The notes: a model not told the origin generated them from the letters alone. Numbered from the stretch's first letter, positions 16,588 through 25,842 are shown. The stretch: 64,000 nucleotides of DNA from Nocardia sp. BMG51109 (GCF_000526215.1 NZ_JAFQ01000004.1:6634001-6698000); one strand, 5' to 3'. Made by a program: numbers and translations.

Positions 16588-18297
16588 TCAGCGGCGGCGG
16601 TAGGCATCCAATGCCGTCGGCAAGGTCGGAAACAGCCGTTCCGGGCCGATACGGTCGGTCAGCCCGGCCGCGTCCAGGGCGTCACGCAGGTCCTGTTTCA
16701 CGCGTGCCATCGCGAAAACTATGCCGCGACCGGTTAATTCGGCTCGCAGCTGCTCCACAGCATCCAAAGCGGTCAGATCGACCTCGACGTTCGCCTCCGT
16801 GTTGAGCACGAACCAGCGCACCGACTCGCCCTGCTGCGCCGAGAGTTCCACGGCCTCCAGCGCACGGTGCCGGAAGTCCTCGGCGTTCGCGAAACACAGG
16901 GGCGCGTCGTAGCGGTATACGACCAGTCCGGCAACGAGGCTCGCGTTCGGGTAGTCGTCGATGTCATGCATGCCGGCCAATCCGGGGACGAATCCCTGCA
17001 CGGCATCGTGGGCGCGCGCCACCCGCCGCAACAGGTCGAGAATCGATAGCGCGATCGCAACCAGCACGCCGTACAGCACGCCCAGGCCGAGGACCGCGGC
17101 CGTGGTGCCGACGGCCAGCACCAGCTCGCTGCGCCGGAAGTGCGCGATCCGGCGGAACTCGGCCACGTTGATCAGCTGCAGCGCCGCGTACACCACCAGC
17201 GCGCCCAGTGCGGCGGCGGGAAATACCGCGAGAATGCCTCGCGCCCAGAACAGTACGACCAGCACAGTGACGAGAGTGACCATCGAGTACAGCTGGGTGC
17301 GCGCCCCTGCGACATCGGCAATCGTCGTACGGCTCCCGCTGCAGCTGACCGGGAACCCGTGCAGCACCCCGGCAGCCACATTGGTCGCACCGAGGGCCGC
17401 CAGTTCGGTATTGGCGTCGACATGGCGGCCGTGACGGGAAGCGAATGCCCGTGCGGTGAGGGCATTGTCGGAGAACGCCACGACCGCGATGCCGATGGCA
17501 GGGAGTACCAACTGCGTGAGGTCGGCAGCGGCGATCCCGTCGACACCGGGCACGGGTAGTCCGGAGGGAATCGAACCGACGACCCGAATTCCGTAGTGCT
17601 GCAACGAGAACACGGCAACAACCAGGGTGGCGCCCAACACCGCCAACAATGGCCCGGGCACCCGCGGAACCCATCTGTTCAGGGCGAGCAGACTTCCCAG
17701 CACGACCGCCGCCACCAGTGCCGTCGGCCAATGCACCGACGCCAGATTAGCCGCGAACGATCCCACCTGCGCGGGAATGGTCTCACCGGTCACCGGGACG
17801 CCGCTCACCCGCTCGAGCTGACCCGCGATCATGATCCCCGCCGTCCCGGCGAGATATCCGACCAGCACCGGCTTCGACAGCAGGTCGGCGAGCAATCCCA
17901 GGCGGGCGAGCGCCGCGACCAGACAGATCACGCCCACCAGTAGCGCAAGCACCGCGGCCAGGGCCGCGTACCGCCGCGGGTCACCCATCGCCAGCGGCGC
18001 CAGGGCGACCGCCGTGAGCAACGCCGTCGTCGATTCCGGCCCCACCGACAGCTGGCGTGATGTGCCCAGCAGCACGTACACCGCCAGCGGGCCCAGCGCC
18101 GTCCACAACCCCACCACCGGCGGCACACCGGCCACCGTCGCGTAGGCCATCACCTGCGGCACCAGATAGGCGGCGACGGTCACCCCGGCCACCACATCGA
18201 ACCGAAACCAGTCCCGCTGGTATCCGCGGAACTGTGCCAGGCCCGGGAGCCGGAGCGCCCGTCCCGCTGCCGCTGTCCGACCAGCTGGACTCGTCAT
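16588..18297 (-). CDS. SulP-family anion transporter with STAS domain
   Basis: A 569-residue protein. Residues ~20-420 form the SulP membrane domain (about 10-12 segments; signature regions YLVPQVMAYATVAGVPPVVGLW and SVGPESTTALL). Residues ~440-560 form a STAS domain (FVLNTEANVEVDLTALDAVEQL). It probably takes up sulfate, bicarbonate or a dicarboxylate. M. tuberculosis Rv1739c, which adjoins DosR-regulon genes, is the same family. Convergent with dosR (15 bp between stops). No DosR-type box is visible in the 94 bp between it and the gene fragment upstream. Confidence 0.93.
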   Translation of the reverse strand: MTSPAGRTAAAGRALRLPGLAQFRGYQRDWFRFDVVAGVTVAAYLVPQVMAYATVAGVPPVVGLWTALGPLAVYVLLGTSRQLSVGPESTTALLTAVALAPLAMGDPRRYAALAAVLALLVGVICLVAALARLGLLADLLSKPVLVGYLAGTAGIMIAGQLERVSGVPVTGETIPAQVGSFAANLASVHWPTALVAAVVLGSLLALNRWVPRVPGPLLAVLGATLVVAVFSLQHYGIRVVGSIPSGLPVPGVDGIAAADLTQLVLPAIGIAVVAFSDNALTARAFASRHGRHVDANTELAALGATNVAAGVLHGFPVSCSGSRTTIADVAGARTQLYSMVTLVTVLVVLFWARGILAVFPAAALGALVVYAALQLINVAEFRRIAHFRRSELVLAVGTTAAVLGLGVLYGVLVAIALSILDLLRRVARAHDAVQGFVPGLAGMHDIDDYPNASLVAGLVVYRYDAPLCFANAEDFRHRALEAVELSAQQGESVRWFVLNTEANVEVDLTALDAVEQLRAELTGRGIVFAMARVKQDLRDALDAAGLTDRIGPERLFPTLPTALDAYRRR

Positions 18298-18391
18298 AGT
18301 CGAAGCATCGCGCGTCGGCCGCTCCGATGGCGCACGATCCGAGCAGGTTGGGCAAGTGAGCCGCGGTCCGGATTGTGCCGGGCGATCAGGT

Positions 18392-18706
18392 TCAAGAAGC
18401 GAGTCTGCCGGTCCGCGGGTCCTGCTCGACCAGGCGGACGCCGGTGACGATGGTCGGCTCGATCGCGATCACCGCGTCCGTCACCGTATCGGACCACGGC
18501 CGCAGCACCTGCTCGTAGCGGGCGATGTGCTTGGGATCGGTGACGGGACGAGCCAGGCCGGTCACCACGACGGACCAGCCGATGTGCCGGATCGGGTCGA
18601 TATCGTCGACCTCGTAGGCTACGACAACCGTCGGGCCGGAACGCACCGCATCAGTCAGCCGGAAGGTCAAACGGGTACGCACGATGATCTCCCCGTCGTC
18701 CACCAT
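18392..18706 (-). pseudogene. Pyridoxamine-5'-phosphate-oxidase-like protein, N-terminus missing
   Basis: The frame encodes the central and C-terminal part of a PPOX split-barrel protein: VDDGEIIVRTRL, then VVAYEVDDIDP, GWSVVVTGLA and ETIVTG-like IVTGVRL. Family members of this size normally start about 35 residues earlier with an LGRVVF-type strand and an RPVN motif; here the upstream sequence is unrelated. ATG 18706 (MVDDGEI) could still initiate a 104-residue protein. A DosR-like site is 80 bp upstream, so a deletion may have brought the promoter next to the truncated body. Probably a pseudogene. Confidence 0.6.
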
Positions 18707-19021
18707 CTGACACCGACCTCTCCGCACTCGCCGAATACCCCGTCCTCCCAACCGCCCATTCCAGCACTCGCCCGCAGCCCCTCCCAGGAAACAAGGTCAC
18801 TTGTCCAACTTCTCGTGGGTAACGCCTATTACAGGAGCCCCGGACTGTCTCCGCGCGTCGTGAACACATCCGTTCTGCGTCCCGGCAGCGCGGCGACTTC
18901 GGTCTCCAGGCGGATACATCGCCCGGTTGCGGTCCGTCCGAGTGATGCGGACTGAGTTGGTTTCGAAGAGGCTGCGCGACAACGGGGCTCACCGGCCGTG
19001 TCCGGAATCGACGACTTGCGA
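18707..19021. other. Intergenic with one DosR-like site
   Basis: No supported gene in this stretch. It carries the site at 18787-18800 and probable remnants on both strands. The WS/DGAT stop is at 19022, so this is its downstream region. Confidence 0.4.
18787..18800. promoter_or_regulatory. DosR-like site GGAAACAAGGTCAC
   Basis: Reverse complement GTGACCTTGTTTCC is similar to the variant at 3371. It is located 81 bp upstream of the truncated PPOX-like gene. Confidence 0.4.
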
Positions 19022-20404
19022 TCAGCGATCCGGCGGCGAACCGGGGTTGCTCACCAACTGCAGTGGCCGCCGTGTGCGCGCATGGTCCAATAGCGCGTCG
19101 ATCTCCGCGGCGACGCCCGCTGCGAGGATGTCGATGTCGGGAGTGGTGTCGTAGTCGCCGGTGATGCCGAAGGTCAGCCGATCGGCGTAGCTGAGGATCG
19201 CGACGGTGGTGCGCACCCGCAGCGCGACCGGTATGCAGGGCCAGATCTCCAGTACCTCGCGCCCGTCCAGCCACAGCGGCCGCCGCGGGCCGGGAACGTT
19301 GGTAGCCAGGGCACCGACACCGCGCTGCGGGAATCGTGCCACGGTCCGGAAGATCCACGCCACCATCCCGAACGGCAGCCAGTCGGCCAGCGACAGCAGC
19401 GATTTTTCGGCCTCGGCTTCGCCCCGGGAGCGATGCCGGGCGATCCGGTCGTGGACGGCCGCCAACCGCTCGATCGAGTCCTCGATCTCGATCGGCAGGT
19501 GCGCGATCATTGCCGAGACCCGGTTGTCCAGAGCGTATTTCGCATCGGCGGTGCGCATCGAGACCGGCACGACGATCCGCAGCATCCCGGCCTCGGGCTG
19601 CTCTCCCCTGCTGAGCAACAATCGGCGGTACGCCGTCGCGAGGGCCGCCACCGCCACGTCGTTGACCGTCACATCGAGCGCCGCGCAGATCTCGCGCACC
19701 TCCGTCAGGCTCGCCCGCGCCACCGCGTACCGGCGCTGGCGTCCGATGGACCCGTTCAGTGAGGAGGCGGTACTCGGCGTGACCGCCGAGAACAGTACCG
19801 GCGCCAGGGCCCGAGCGGCGCTGACGGCGAAACGCGGTGCGGTGTAAGGCAATCGAGCCACTCGATTCGCCCACTCCAGTACCCCGGACCCCGGCTGCCG
19901 TCCAGCTTCTTCGGCTCGCGTATCCGGAATCTCCCGGGCGGGGTCGCAGAAACTCTCGAAAAGGGTGATCCCCGAGATGCCGTCGACCATGCTGTGATGT
20001 GCCTTGACGATCATCGCCCAGCGGTTACCTGCCAGATTGTCGACCATGACGACCTCCCACAGCGGGTGGTCGCGGTCGAGTCGTTCGGTCAGCTCGGTCG
20101 CAATCAACTCCCGCAGCGTCGTCTCGTCCCCCGGATCGGGTAGGGCGGTCCACCGGATATGGTGTGCCAGATCGAAATTCGGGTCGTCCTCCCATACCGG
20201 CGCGGTGAGGTCGAGCGGTGCCCGGCGCACCCGCTGCCGCAGTCGCCCGTGCTGCCGCAGACCGCGGGTGACGCCGGCACGGAATTCTTCCCGGGTCGGC
20301 GGGGGTCCCGCGACGACCGCTACCGCACCGATGCCGAGGCTGATGTGCCGATCGGTGTCTTCCATCTCCATGAATCCCGTGTCGAGCGGGCTCAATTCGG
20401 TCAT
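19022..20404 (-). CDS. Wax ester synthase / diacylglycerol acyltransferase
   Basis: A 460-residue WS/DGAT family enzyme that esterifies acyl-CoA to diacylglycerol or fatty alcohol to make storage lipid. The catalytic HHxxxDG motif is HHSMVDG at residues 136-142, and the family N-terminus LSPLDTGFMEMED is intact. C-terminal signatures include NVPGP (ALATNVPGPRRPLWL) and YADRLTFGI. It corresponds functionally to mycobacterial Tgs1 (Rv3130c), induced by DosR. ATG 20404 matches the family start. It is the last gene of a three-gene minus-strand run (SHOCT protein, HPF-like fragment, WS/DGAT), starting two bases after the preceding stop, so expression is probably coupled. Confidence 0.95.
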   Translation of the reverse strand: MTELSPLDTGFMEMEDTDRHISLGIGAVAVVAGPPPTREEFRAGVTRGLRQHGRLRQRVRRAPLDLTAPVWEDDPNFDLAHHIRWTALPDPGDETTLRELIATELTERLDRDHPLWEVVMVDNLAGNRWAMIVKAHHSMVDGISGITLFESFCDPAREIPDTRAEEAGRQPGSGVLEWANRVARLPYTAPRFAVSAARALAPVLFSAVTPSTASSLNGSIGRQRRYAVARASLTEVREICAALDVTVNDVAVAALATAYRRLLLSRGEQPEAGMLRIVVPVSMRTADAKYALDNRVSAMIAHLPIEIEDSIERLAAVHDRIARHRSRGEAEAEKSLLSLADWLPFGMVAWIFRTVARFPQRGVGALATNVPGPRRPLWLDGREVLEIWPCIPVALRVRTTVAILSYADRLTFGITGDYDTTPDIDILAAGVAAEIDALLDHARTRRPLQLVSNPGSPPDR

Positions 20405-20406
20405 TG

Positions 20407-20829
20407 TCAACGCCTGTCGCGGCAACCGTCGCGGCTTGTCCGCGGCTTCGGCATCGGCACCGATCCGCGCGTGACCTCGTCGGGATGCGGATCCACCTGC
20501 GCCAGAAGGTAACCCGTCTCCTCCGCACGGTAGAGAACGCTGTCGATACGACTGCCGGACGCCTGGGCGACAACCGGATCGGCAGCCCGATCGCTGTGCC
20601 TCGCGAGCCGTACCCGCGCCGACAGGACGGGCTCCGAAGCGTAGTCCAGCGCACGCCCGATCTTCTCGCGTGCGTGCTCGACTGCGGCCGTTGATACATG
20701 GTGACCGGCGGATATCCGCAGGATCGACGCTGCCGGGGAAGCGCTCTTCCGCGTACCCAGAACTGTCTCACCACCGCGCGGATGCCGTGAGCGAACAGGG
20801 CCACCTCGAGACTGTCCGTTCGTGTTCAT
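20407..20829 (-). pseudogene. HPF/RaiA-like ribosome-hibernation protein with internal deletion
   Basis: A 140-residue frame whose N-terminal half (AAVEHAREKIGRAL, EPVLSARVRLARH) matches the start of two-domain ribosome-associated inhibitors common in actinobacterial dormancy regulons. It then jumps after ADPVVAQA to DSVLYRAEETGYLLAQVDPHPDEV, a strand from the C-terminal domain, and stops soon after. About 80-100 residues between and the final ~60 appear missing compared with full-length relatives (~250 residues) as I remember them. The start ATG overlaps the SHOCT stop by 4 bp. The frame is still open, so a shortened protein could be made. Confidence 0.6.
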
Positions 20830-21098
20830 CGGTCGCCCTCCGCATTACGCAGGGCCACAAGGCGACTCGCGTATTCCTTCTCGTCGACCTCGCCGCGCGC
20901 GAAGCGTTCCGCGAGCAGGCGTTCGGCGGTAGGCTCGGGACTGCGGGGGTCGATGCGATACTGGGCGCCCCGTTCCGTGGCGGCGACATACCGCACCAGC
21001 ATGATCAAGCCCGCGATCAGCAGGCCCCAGAACAGGACGCCGATGCCCATCCACGCGTATCCCCACCCGTTCATGTCGTGGCTGTACCAGAACATCAC
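20826..21098 (-). CDS. Short membrane protein with SHOCT-like tail
   Basis: A 90-residue protein: an aromatic N-terminus (FWYSHDMNGWGYAWMG), one membrane helix (about residues 18-38) and a C-terminal SHOCT-like motif (ERLLAERFARGEVDEKEYASRLVAL) that usually mediates oligomerisation. GTG 21098 and ATG 21095 both follow AAGGAG at workable spacing. It is the first gene of the operon leading to the WS/DGAT lipid synthase, with a DosR-like site about 75 bp upstream. Confidence 0.85.
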   Translation of the reverse strand: MMFWYSHDMNGWGYAWMGIGVLFWGLLIAGLIMLVRYVAATERGAQYRIDPRSPEPTAERLLAERFARGEVDEKEYASRLVALRNAEGDR

Positions 21099-21171
21099 GG
21101 CTCATCTCCTTGTTCGTGTTCGGATGTCCCGGGCTGCCCGGGGCACCACTGGGGCCGATCACCGCAGTCGC

Positions 21172-21199
21172 CCGGTACCAACGACATTCGTGGTACCGG
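21172..21199. repeat. Perfect 9-bp inverted repeat containing a DosR-like core
   Basis: Arms CCGGTACCA and TGGTACCGG are separated by 10 bases. The left part GGTACCAACGACAT (21174-21187) matches the DosR box at 13619 in 11 of 14 positions and recurs at 27165. It lies 6 bp past the stop of the gene ending at 21206 and about 75 bp before the SHOCT start, so it could be a terminator hairpin, an operator, or both. Confidence 0.5.
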
Positions 21200-21205
21200 T
21201 TTCGG

Positions 21206-22234
21206 TCACGGTGTGATCAGGTGCCGGGGCGCCAGGATGCGGACCAGGAAGGCGCCGTTGATCGCCGCCATCGCCGCGGCCATCGCCAGACCACCCAGGG
21301 CGCCGATCGCGACCGTCAGGACGGTCGACTGTCCCGGCTGCCACAACGGCGTCGTGACCAGGCCGAACACCCCGAGTCCCGCGACCCACCCGGCCGCGTT
21401 CGCCCAGATCCACAGCGCGGCGCGGTTGGTCCAGTACTGCAGTACGAACCATTGGGCGACGCCGATCGCGAAGACCATGACCAGCGCGCCGGCGACCACG
21501 ACCGGCGCCTGCACCGCCGGGGACCAGCCGGACAGCCGCTCGCCGTGCACCATCATGAGCACGCCGACGGCCCATGCCGCCAGCGCACCGAATACGGTCA
21601 CGGTGATCCACTCGCGTGGCGAGAAGCCTTTCAGCACCGAACGCAGCACCCTGGCCTGGAACAGGCCGAGGACGCTGCCTTCGATCGCACCGGCGGCGAG
21701 CATGGCGGCCGCGATCACGGCCGGTGCGGCGTCGATCGTCAGCGCACCCGCCACCGCGGGCGCGCAGAAGCCGAGGAACTCCCCGAGTGTGACGGCGGCG
21801 AACCACCGCCGCGAGAGACCGGCCCCGGGATCCGGCCCCACGCCACGATTCACCTTGACGACCACATACGGGTCGAGTGCCGACACCTGTTCTCGCAGGT
21901 GTCCCTGCTGGTAGATCGCTTCCGTCTCTTCGTGTTCCAGCGATCCCGGCAGGACGACCCGGCCCGTCCCGGGCAACCACGTTCCGTCGATGCGGATCGA
22001 CGCCGGACGCGGTGTCCGGAAATCGCGCCACCACGTCTTCGCGGCGGCACCGGCCACCCGGACGACCACGGTGTCGTCCGCCCGCACGAACGCCACGGGT
22101 AGGGCAACACGCCCACCCGAGCGACCAGCCTCATAACGCAACTCACCGAATGTGCGCCGCATCCCGACCGGCAGGTGCATGGCAATCAACGCCGCCGACG
22201 CGCCGAGTCCCGGCGTCTGATACCTCGTTGTCAC
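21206..22234 (-). CDS. Ddn-like beta-barrel domain fused to membrane domain
   Basis: About 342 residues. Residues ~15-125 resemble a deazaflavin-dependent (Ddn/DUF385) split barrel: LRYEAGRSGGRVALPVAFV and TWWRDFRTPRPASIRI recall the GRRSG...WWRNL core of F420 enzymes. The remainder (~150-342) holds about six hydrophobic segments with no family I recognise. GTG 22234 is chosen because GGAGG lies 5 bases upstream. A DosR box at 22371-22384 is shared with the divergent gene at 22472. Possibly a membrane-anchored F420- or flavin-linked reductase; membrane topology is inferred. Confidence 0.7.
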   Translation of the reverse strand: MTTRYQTPGLGASAALIAMHLPVGMRRTFGELRYEAGRSGGRVALPVAFVRADDTVVVRVAGAAAKTWWRDFRTPRPASIRIDGTWLPGTGRVVLPGSLEHEETEAIYQQGHLREQVSALDPYVVVKVNRGVGPDPGAGLSRRWFAAVTLGEFLGFCAPAVAGALTIDAAPAVIAAAMLAAGAIEGSVLGLFQARVLRSVLKGFSPREWITVTVFGALAAWAVGVLMMVHGERLSGWSPAVQAPVVVAGALVMVFAIGVAQWFVLQYWTNRAALWIWANAAGWVAGLGVFGLVTTPLWQPGQSTVLTVAIGALGGLAMAAAMAAINGAFLVRILAPRHLITP

Positions 22235-22370
22235 CACGACCTCCGCGATGCCATCGAATCGATTCGAGTCATGACTCGATGGTCGGCTCCGTGCCGGCCC
22301 GCCCACAGGAGCGAAAGTCCCCTGCCGCGCTGCCTTTCGGAACACGATCGAGTTATCGGTGCGCACCCGG

Positions 22371-22384
22371 GGACTTTTCGGCCC
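22371..22384. promoter_or_regulatory. DosR box GGACTTTTCGGCCC
   Basis: It lies in the divergent gap between the genes starting at 22234 (minus) and 22472 (plus), 137 and 88 bp from the respective starts. It fits the core GGAC-4-GGCC. Confidence 0.65.
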
Positions 22385-22471
22385 GATGGTGTGTCATCGC
22401 AGGTCTTTCGTCTCTCGACGCGGCCCTGCTGCCGGAGCAGGCTCGATCTCAGGATCGAGAAGGAGGGTGCG

Positions 22472-23359
22472 ATGGGCTATCGAGTAGACGTTTGCGAGGT
22501 CGTGCCGCAGGCCGTGCTGCGGCTCCCGCGCGAGATCCGCGCGGACCGGCTCGGCGAGGACATCGCCGCGGGCATGCGGGAATTGACGGCGACGGTGCAG
22601 CGGGCCGGTCTCACCGCCAACGGCGCACCCACCATCACGTTCTCCGAGGAGTCGGCCACCGACCACACGACGCTCGTGGATTTCGGGGTGCCGGTCGAAC
22701 CCGCCCCCATGCTCAGCTTGCGGTCCGGTGCCGAGGTGATCGTCGTACCCGGCACGCTGGTGGCACGGACCTCGCACCGAGGGGGCTACGGCGGGCTCGA
22801 CGCCGCCTATCGTGCCCTGCAGTGCTGGATACACGACGCAGGGTACCGTCCGACCGGCCCGCCGACCGAGGTCTATCTCGTCGGTCCCGACGAGGTGAGC
22901 GACCCGCGCCGGCTGATCACCGAGGTCCGCATTCCGGTCGTACCGTCGCCGGGAATCACGGTTTTCGTCGACGCACCATTCGCCGAGGCCATGGAGATGA
23001 CGCGAGAGGCGTTGCGGCAGCAGGGTTTCGGTGTGCTCACCGAGATCGACGTACGGGCCACGCTCCGGGAGAAGCTCGGCGAGCAGATCGAGCCGTACGT
23101 GATCCTCGGCGCGTGCAACCCCCGGCTCGCCTCGCGGGCGCTCGCCACCGACCGGCAGGCCGGGCTCCTGCTGCCCTGCAACGTCGTGGTTCGCGGCGCC
23201 GACACCGGCACGCTGGTCGAAGCCGCCGATCCCGACGTCCTGGTGCGCGCCACCGGACACGGCGACCTGCAGGCGATCGCCGACGAGGCCCGTGGTCTGC
23301 TCACCGCCGCGATCGAGACATTGCGCACGGTCCCGGCTCGGGCACAGCACGAAAAGTGA
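22472..23359 (+). CDS. GyrI-like effector domain fused to DUF302
   Basis: A 295-residue protein with two small-molecule-binding-type folds. Residues ~1-160 look like a GyrI/AraC-effector domain (MRELTATVQRAGL, then PTEVYLVGPDEV and LITEVRIPV at its end). Residues ~165-290 are a DUF302 domain (GITVFVDAPFAEAMEMTREAL, LGACNPRLASRAL, LLLPCNVVVR), matching the usual pattern of that family. No DNA-binding domain is present. ATG 22472 follows AGGAGGG. A DosR box lies 88 bp upstream. Probably cytosolic; ligand unknown. Confidence 0.85.
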   Translation: MGYRVDVCEVVPQAVLRLPREIRADRLGEDIAAGMRELTATVQRAGLTANGAPTITFSEESATDHTTLVDFGVPVEPAPMLSLRSGAEVIVVPGTLVARTSHRGGYGGLDAAYRALQCWIHDAGYRPTGPPTEVYLVGPDEVSDPRRLITEVRIPVVPSPGITVFVDAPFAEAMEMTREALRQQGFGVLTEIDVRATLREKLGEQIEPYVILGACNPRLASRALATDRQAGLLLPCNVVVRGADTGTLVEAADPDVLVRATGHGDLQAIADEARGLLTAAIETLRTVPARAQHEK

Positions 23360-23570
23360 CCATCGACTAAGCCGCGCGAGTGCTCGCCAATCGGCTACCG
23401 CAGTCCCAGACCACGGTGGTTCACCAGTAGACTCCGTTCTCGCATCAGAGGCCACCGTCCCGCAACACACGCGCGCAGCCGGTGGGACCGAGGCCGGGAA
23501 CCGCAATGGCACAGGACTTTCCGGCGACCACCTCTCCCGGGAGGGAGCGGCCGCGACTCGGATACACACG

Positions 23571-24362
23571 TCACAGCCGGGCCCGGCGGACGACGATGAT
23601 CGGGCAATCCACCGCATGCAGCAGGGTATTGCTGGTGGAACCGAGCAGCATGCCGGTGAATCCACCCCGGCCGTGACTTCCGACGACAACCAATTGGGCA
23701 CTGCCGGATTCCTGCGGCAGTGACTGTGCCGGTCGATCACGGACCACGATGCGGCGCACCGGAACATCCGGATACTTGTCACTCCACCCCGCCAGGCTCT
23801 CGGACAGTGCCACCCCTGCTGATTCCCGGACAGCCTCCCAGCCGGGGAGCAGGATGTCGGGGTTACCCGCGTCTATCCAGGCGTGCAGGGCGACCAGCCC
23901 GACCTTGCGCCGCGAGGCTTCCTCGAACGCGAATGCCAAGGCGGGCTCGCTGTTTCGCGTACCATCGACGCCGACGAGTATCGGCTTCCCGGCCGCGATC
24001 GAGTCGGCCGCGGACGAGTGCACGACGGCGACCGGGCAGTGCGCATGGTGTGCCGCCGCGGTGCTGACCGAACCGAGCAGCCCGCGCCGGACGGCACCGA
24101 GACCGCGGCTGCCGACAACGAGCAGGTACGCATGCTCCGAACGGTGAACGAGTTCGGCGGCAATGGGTTCGAGGGTCACCTCGGTGCTGATCTCGAGGTC
24201 TTCGGAAGGCTCGGCCAGCCGCGCGATTCGAGTCGCTTCGGTCAGGGTCCGGCGACCGAGGTTCCGCAGCCAATCGAACTCTTCCCGATCGAAATCGATC
24301 GCCGGCGCGAATCCCGTTGGCACCGCGGACGATGTGAGGATGTGTAGCCGTCGGCGCTGCAT
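23571..24362 (-). pseudogene. Universal stress protein lacking the first ATP loop
   Basis: The second UspA domain is complete (KPILVGVDGT through GSHGRGGFTGMLLGSTSN). The first begins abruptly at RRLHILTSSAVPTG, missing the roughly 45 residues that should carry VVAVDGS and the first helix. The break lies at about 24360, exactly where a Ca-ATPase tail begins on the opposite strand, so one deletion/fusion event truncated both. ATG 24362 could still start a ~263-residue protein with one intact ATP site, and the frame is otherwise undamaged. Its native promoter is gone. Confidence 0.65.
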
Positions 24363-24771
24363 GACCACTGCCGTCGCACTCGGGCTGATGCTGGCCTTCG
24401 AGCCCCGAGAGCCCGACATCATGACCAGGCCGCCCCGCAACCCGGATCAGCCGCTGTTGACGCGTGCCCTCGTGGCTCGGACCCTGCTGGTGTCGGCGCT
24501 GCTCGTGGCCGGATCCTGGTGGCTGTTCGAATGGGAACTCGCGCACGGCGCCGGTCTCGCCGAAGCGCGCACCGCCGCAATGAACCTGTTCGTGGTCGTC
24601 GAAGCGTTCTACCTGTACAGCTGCCTGCCGACGATGAACACGGTATTCGACACCGCACCGATCGACGGACGGGCATGGCTGCGAATCGTCGCTATTGCCC
24701 TGGCAGCGAGCCTCGTCGTCGCCATCGACAAACGCTTGCGCCGTGTCTCCGGCAGCACGGACGAAAGATGA
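24361..24771 (+). pseudogene. ctpF: C-terminal remnant of a CtpF-type cation P-ATPase
   Basis: About 135 residues resembling the last membrane helices of a P2-type Ca/cation ATPase: VALGLMLAFEPREPDIMTRPPR, then RTAAMNLFVVVEAFYLYSC. The sequence then skips to LPTMNTVFDTAPI, indicating an internal in-frame deletion of roughly 30 residues compared with CtpF (Rv1997, DosR regulon). The catalytic DKTGT and ATP domain are absent. The in-frame sequence before 24361 is merely antisense of the adjacent USP. Non-functional remnant. Confidence 0.7.
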
Positions 24772-24812
24772 TCGCCCCGCCCCTCGGTAATGTCCCTGTG
24801 GGGCGCAGAGAT

Positions 24813-25739
24813 TCAGCGTTTCGCCGGGTGCACCACCATGACCGGGCAATGTGCGTGCTGGACAAGGGAATTGGCCGTCGACCCGAACAGCAGGCTGGTG
24901 AATCCGCCGCGCCCGCGGCTGCCGACCACGACGAGCTGCGCGGTTTCCGACCACTGCTGCAGGTGCGCGGCAGGGTGGGACAGGTAGATCTTGCGAGTCA
25001 CGACGACGTCCGGATACTTCTGCTGCCATCCTGCGAGGCGTTCGGCGAGGGTCGCTTCCTCTTCCTGCTGGAAGTCGGCGCCGGGGAGCTGCAGGTCGTC
25101 GAGGCGGGCAAACTTCCCGAAATTCCAATCGCCCCAAGCATGTACGGCGATCAGTTCGGTTCCTCGTTCGGCGGCTTCGGCGAAGGCGGCGGCGGTCGCG
25201 GCCTCGCTGATCGGACTGCCGTCGATGCCGACCACGACCGGTCCGGTGGTGCGGACGGTGTCGCTCCCGGCGGGGTCGGTGCGCACAACGATCACCGTGC
25301 CGTCGGCGTGTGCGGTCACCTCCAGCAGCGTGGATCCCAGGTGCGCCAACGTCCCGGCCGAACCGGTGGCTCCGAGCACAACGGCGTACGCATCGGCACT
25401 GCGGGTGACAAGCATGGCGGACCCGCGGTCCGCGGCGAGCTCGACCGTCACCGGGAGATCGGGGGCGATCTCGCGCACGAGCTGCTCGGCGCGGTCGGCC
25501 ACGGCCCGGCCATGAGCGCGTACCGCATCCCGCACCGGTTCCACCGTCACCGCGTAGGCACCCAGCCGGGTGGCTCCGAGCCCCACCAGGTTCATGCCGT
25601 GCACGATATGCAGCGCACGCCCGCGCCGCGCCGCGAATTCCGTCGCCCACCGCAGCGCGACGTCCGACGCCGGGAAGCCGTCTACACCGACGACGACACG
25701 AGCGGCGGCCGGCGGATGCGGATTGTCGTGGGATGTCAT
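24813..25739 (-). CDS. Universal stress protein, tandem UspA domains
   Basis: A 308-residue two-domain USP. The first domain starts RVVVGVDGFPASDVAL but its glycine loop is altered (GATGSAGTLAHLGST). The second is canonical (VVVGIDGSPISEAA, GSRGRGGFTSLLFGSTAN). ATG 25739 follows AGAGGAG. DosR box 25843-25856 lies 104 bp upstream. Monocistronic. The weaker first ATP motif suggests asymmetric nucleotide binding. Confidence 0.93.
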   Translation of the reverse strand: MTSHDNPHPPAAARVVVGVDGFPASDVALRWATEFAARRGRALHIVHGMNLVGLGATRLGAYAVTVEPVRDAVRAHGRAVADRAEQLVREIAPDLPVTVELAADRGSAMLVTRSADAYAVVLGATGSAGTLAHLGSTLLEVTAHADGTVIVVRTDPAGSDTVRTTGPVVVGIDGSPISEAATAAAFAEAAERGTELIAVHAWGDWNFGKFARLDDLQLPGADFQQEEEATLAERLAGWQQKYPDVVVTRKIYLSHPAAHLQQWSETAQLVVVGSRGRGGFTSLLFGSTANSLVQHAHCPVMVVHPAKR

Positions 25740-25842
25740 GAATACTCCTCTGGGACCGGCGTTTTCAGCCTTCCGGCCGAGCCTCCATACCACGCTAGGA
25801 GCCGCGGCCGCGGAGCGACGCTGCCGACCGTCACCGACGCCG

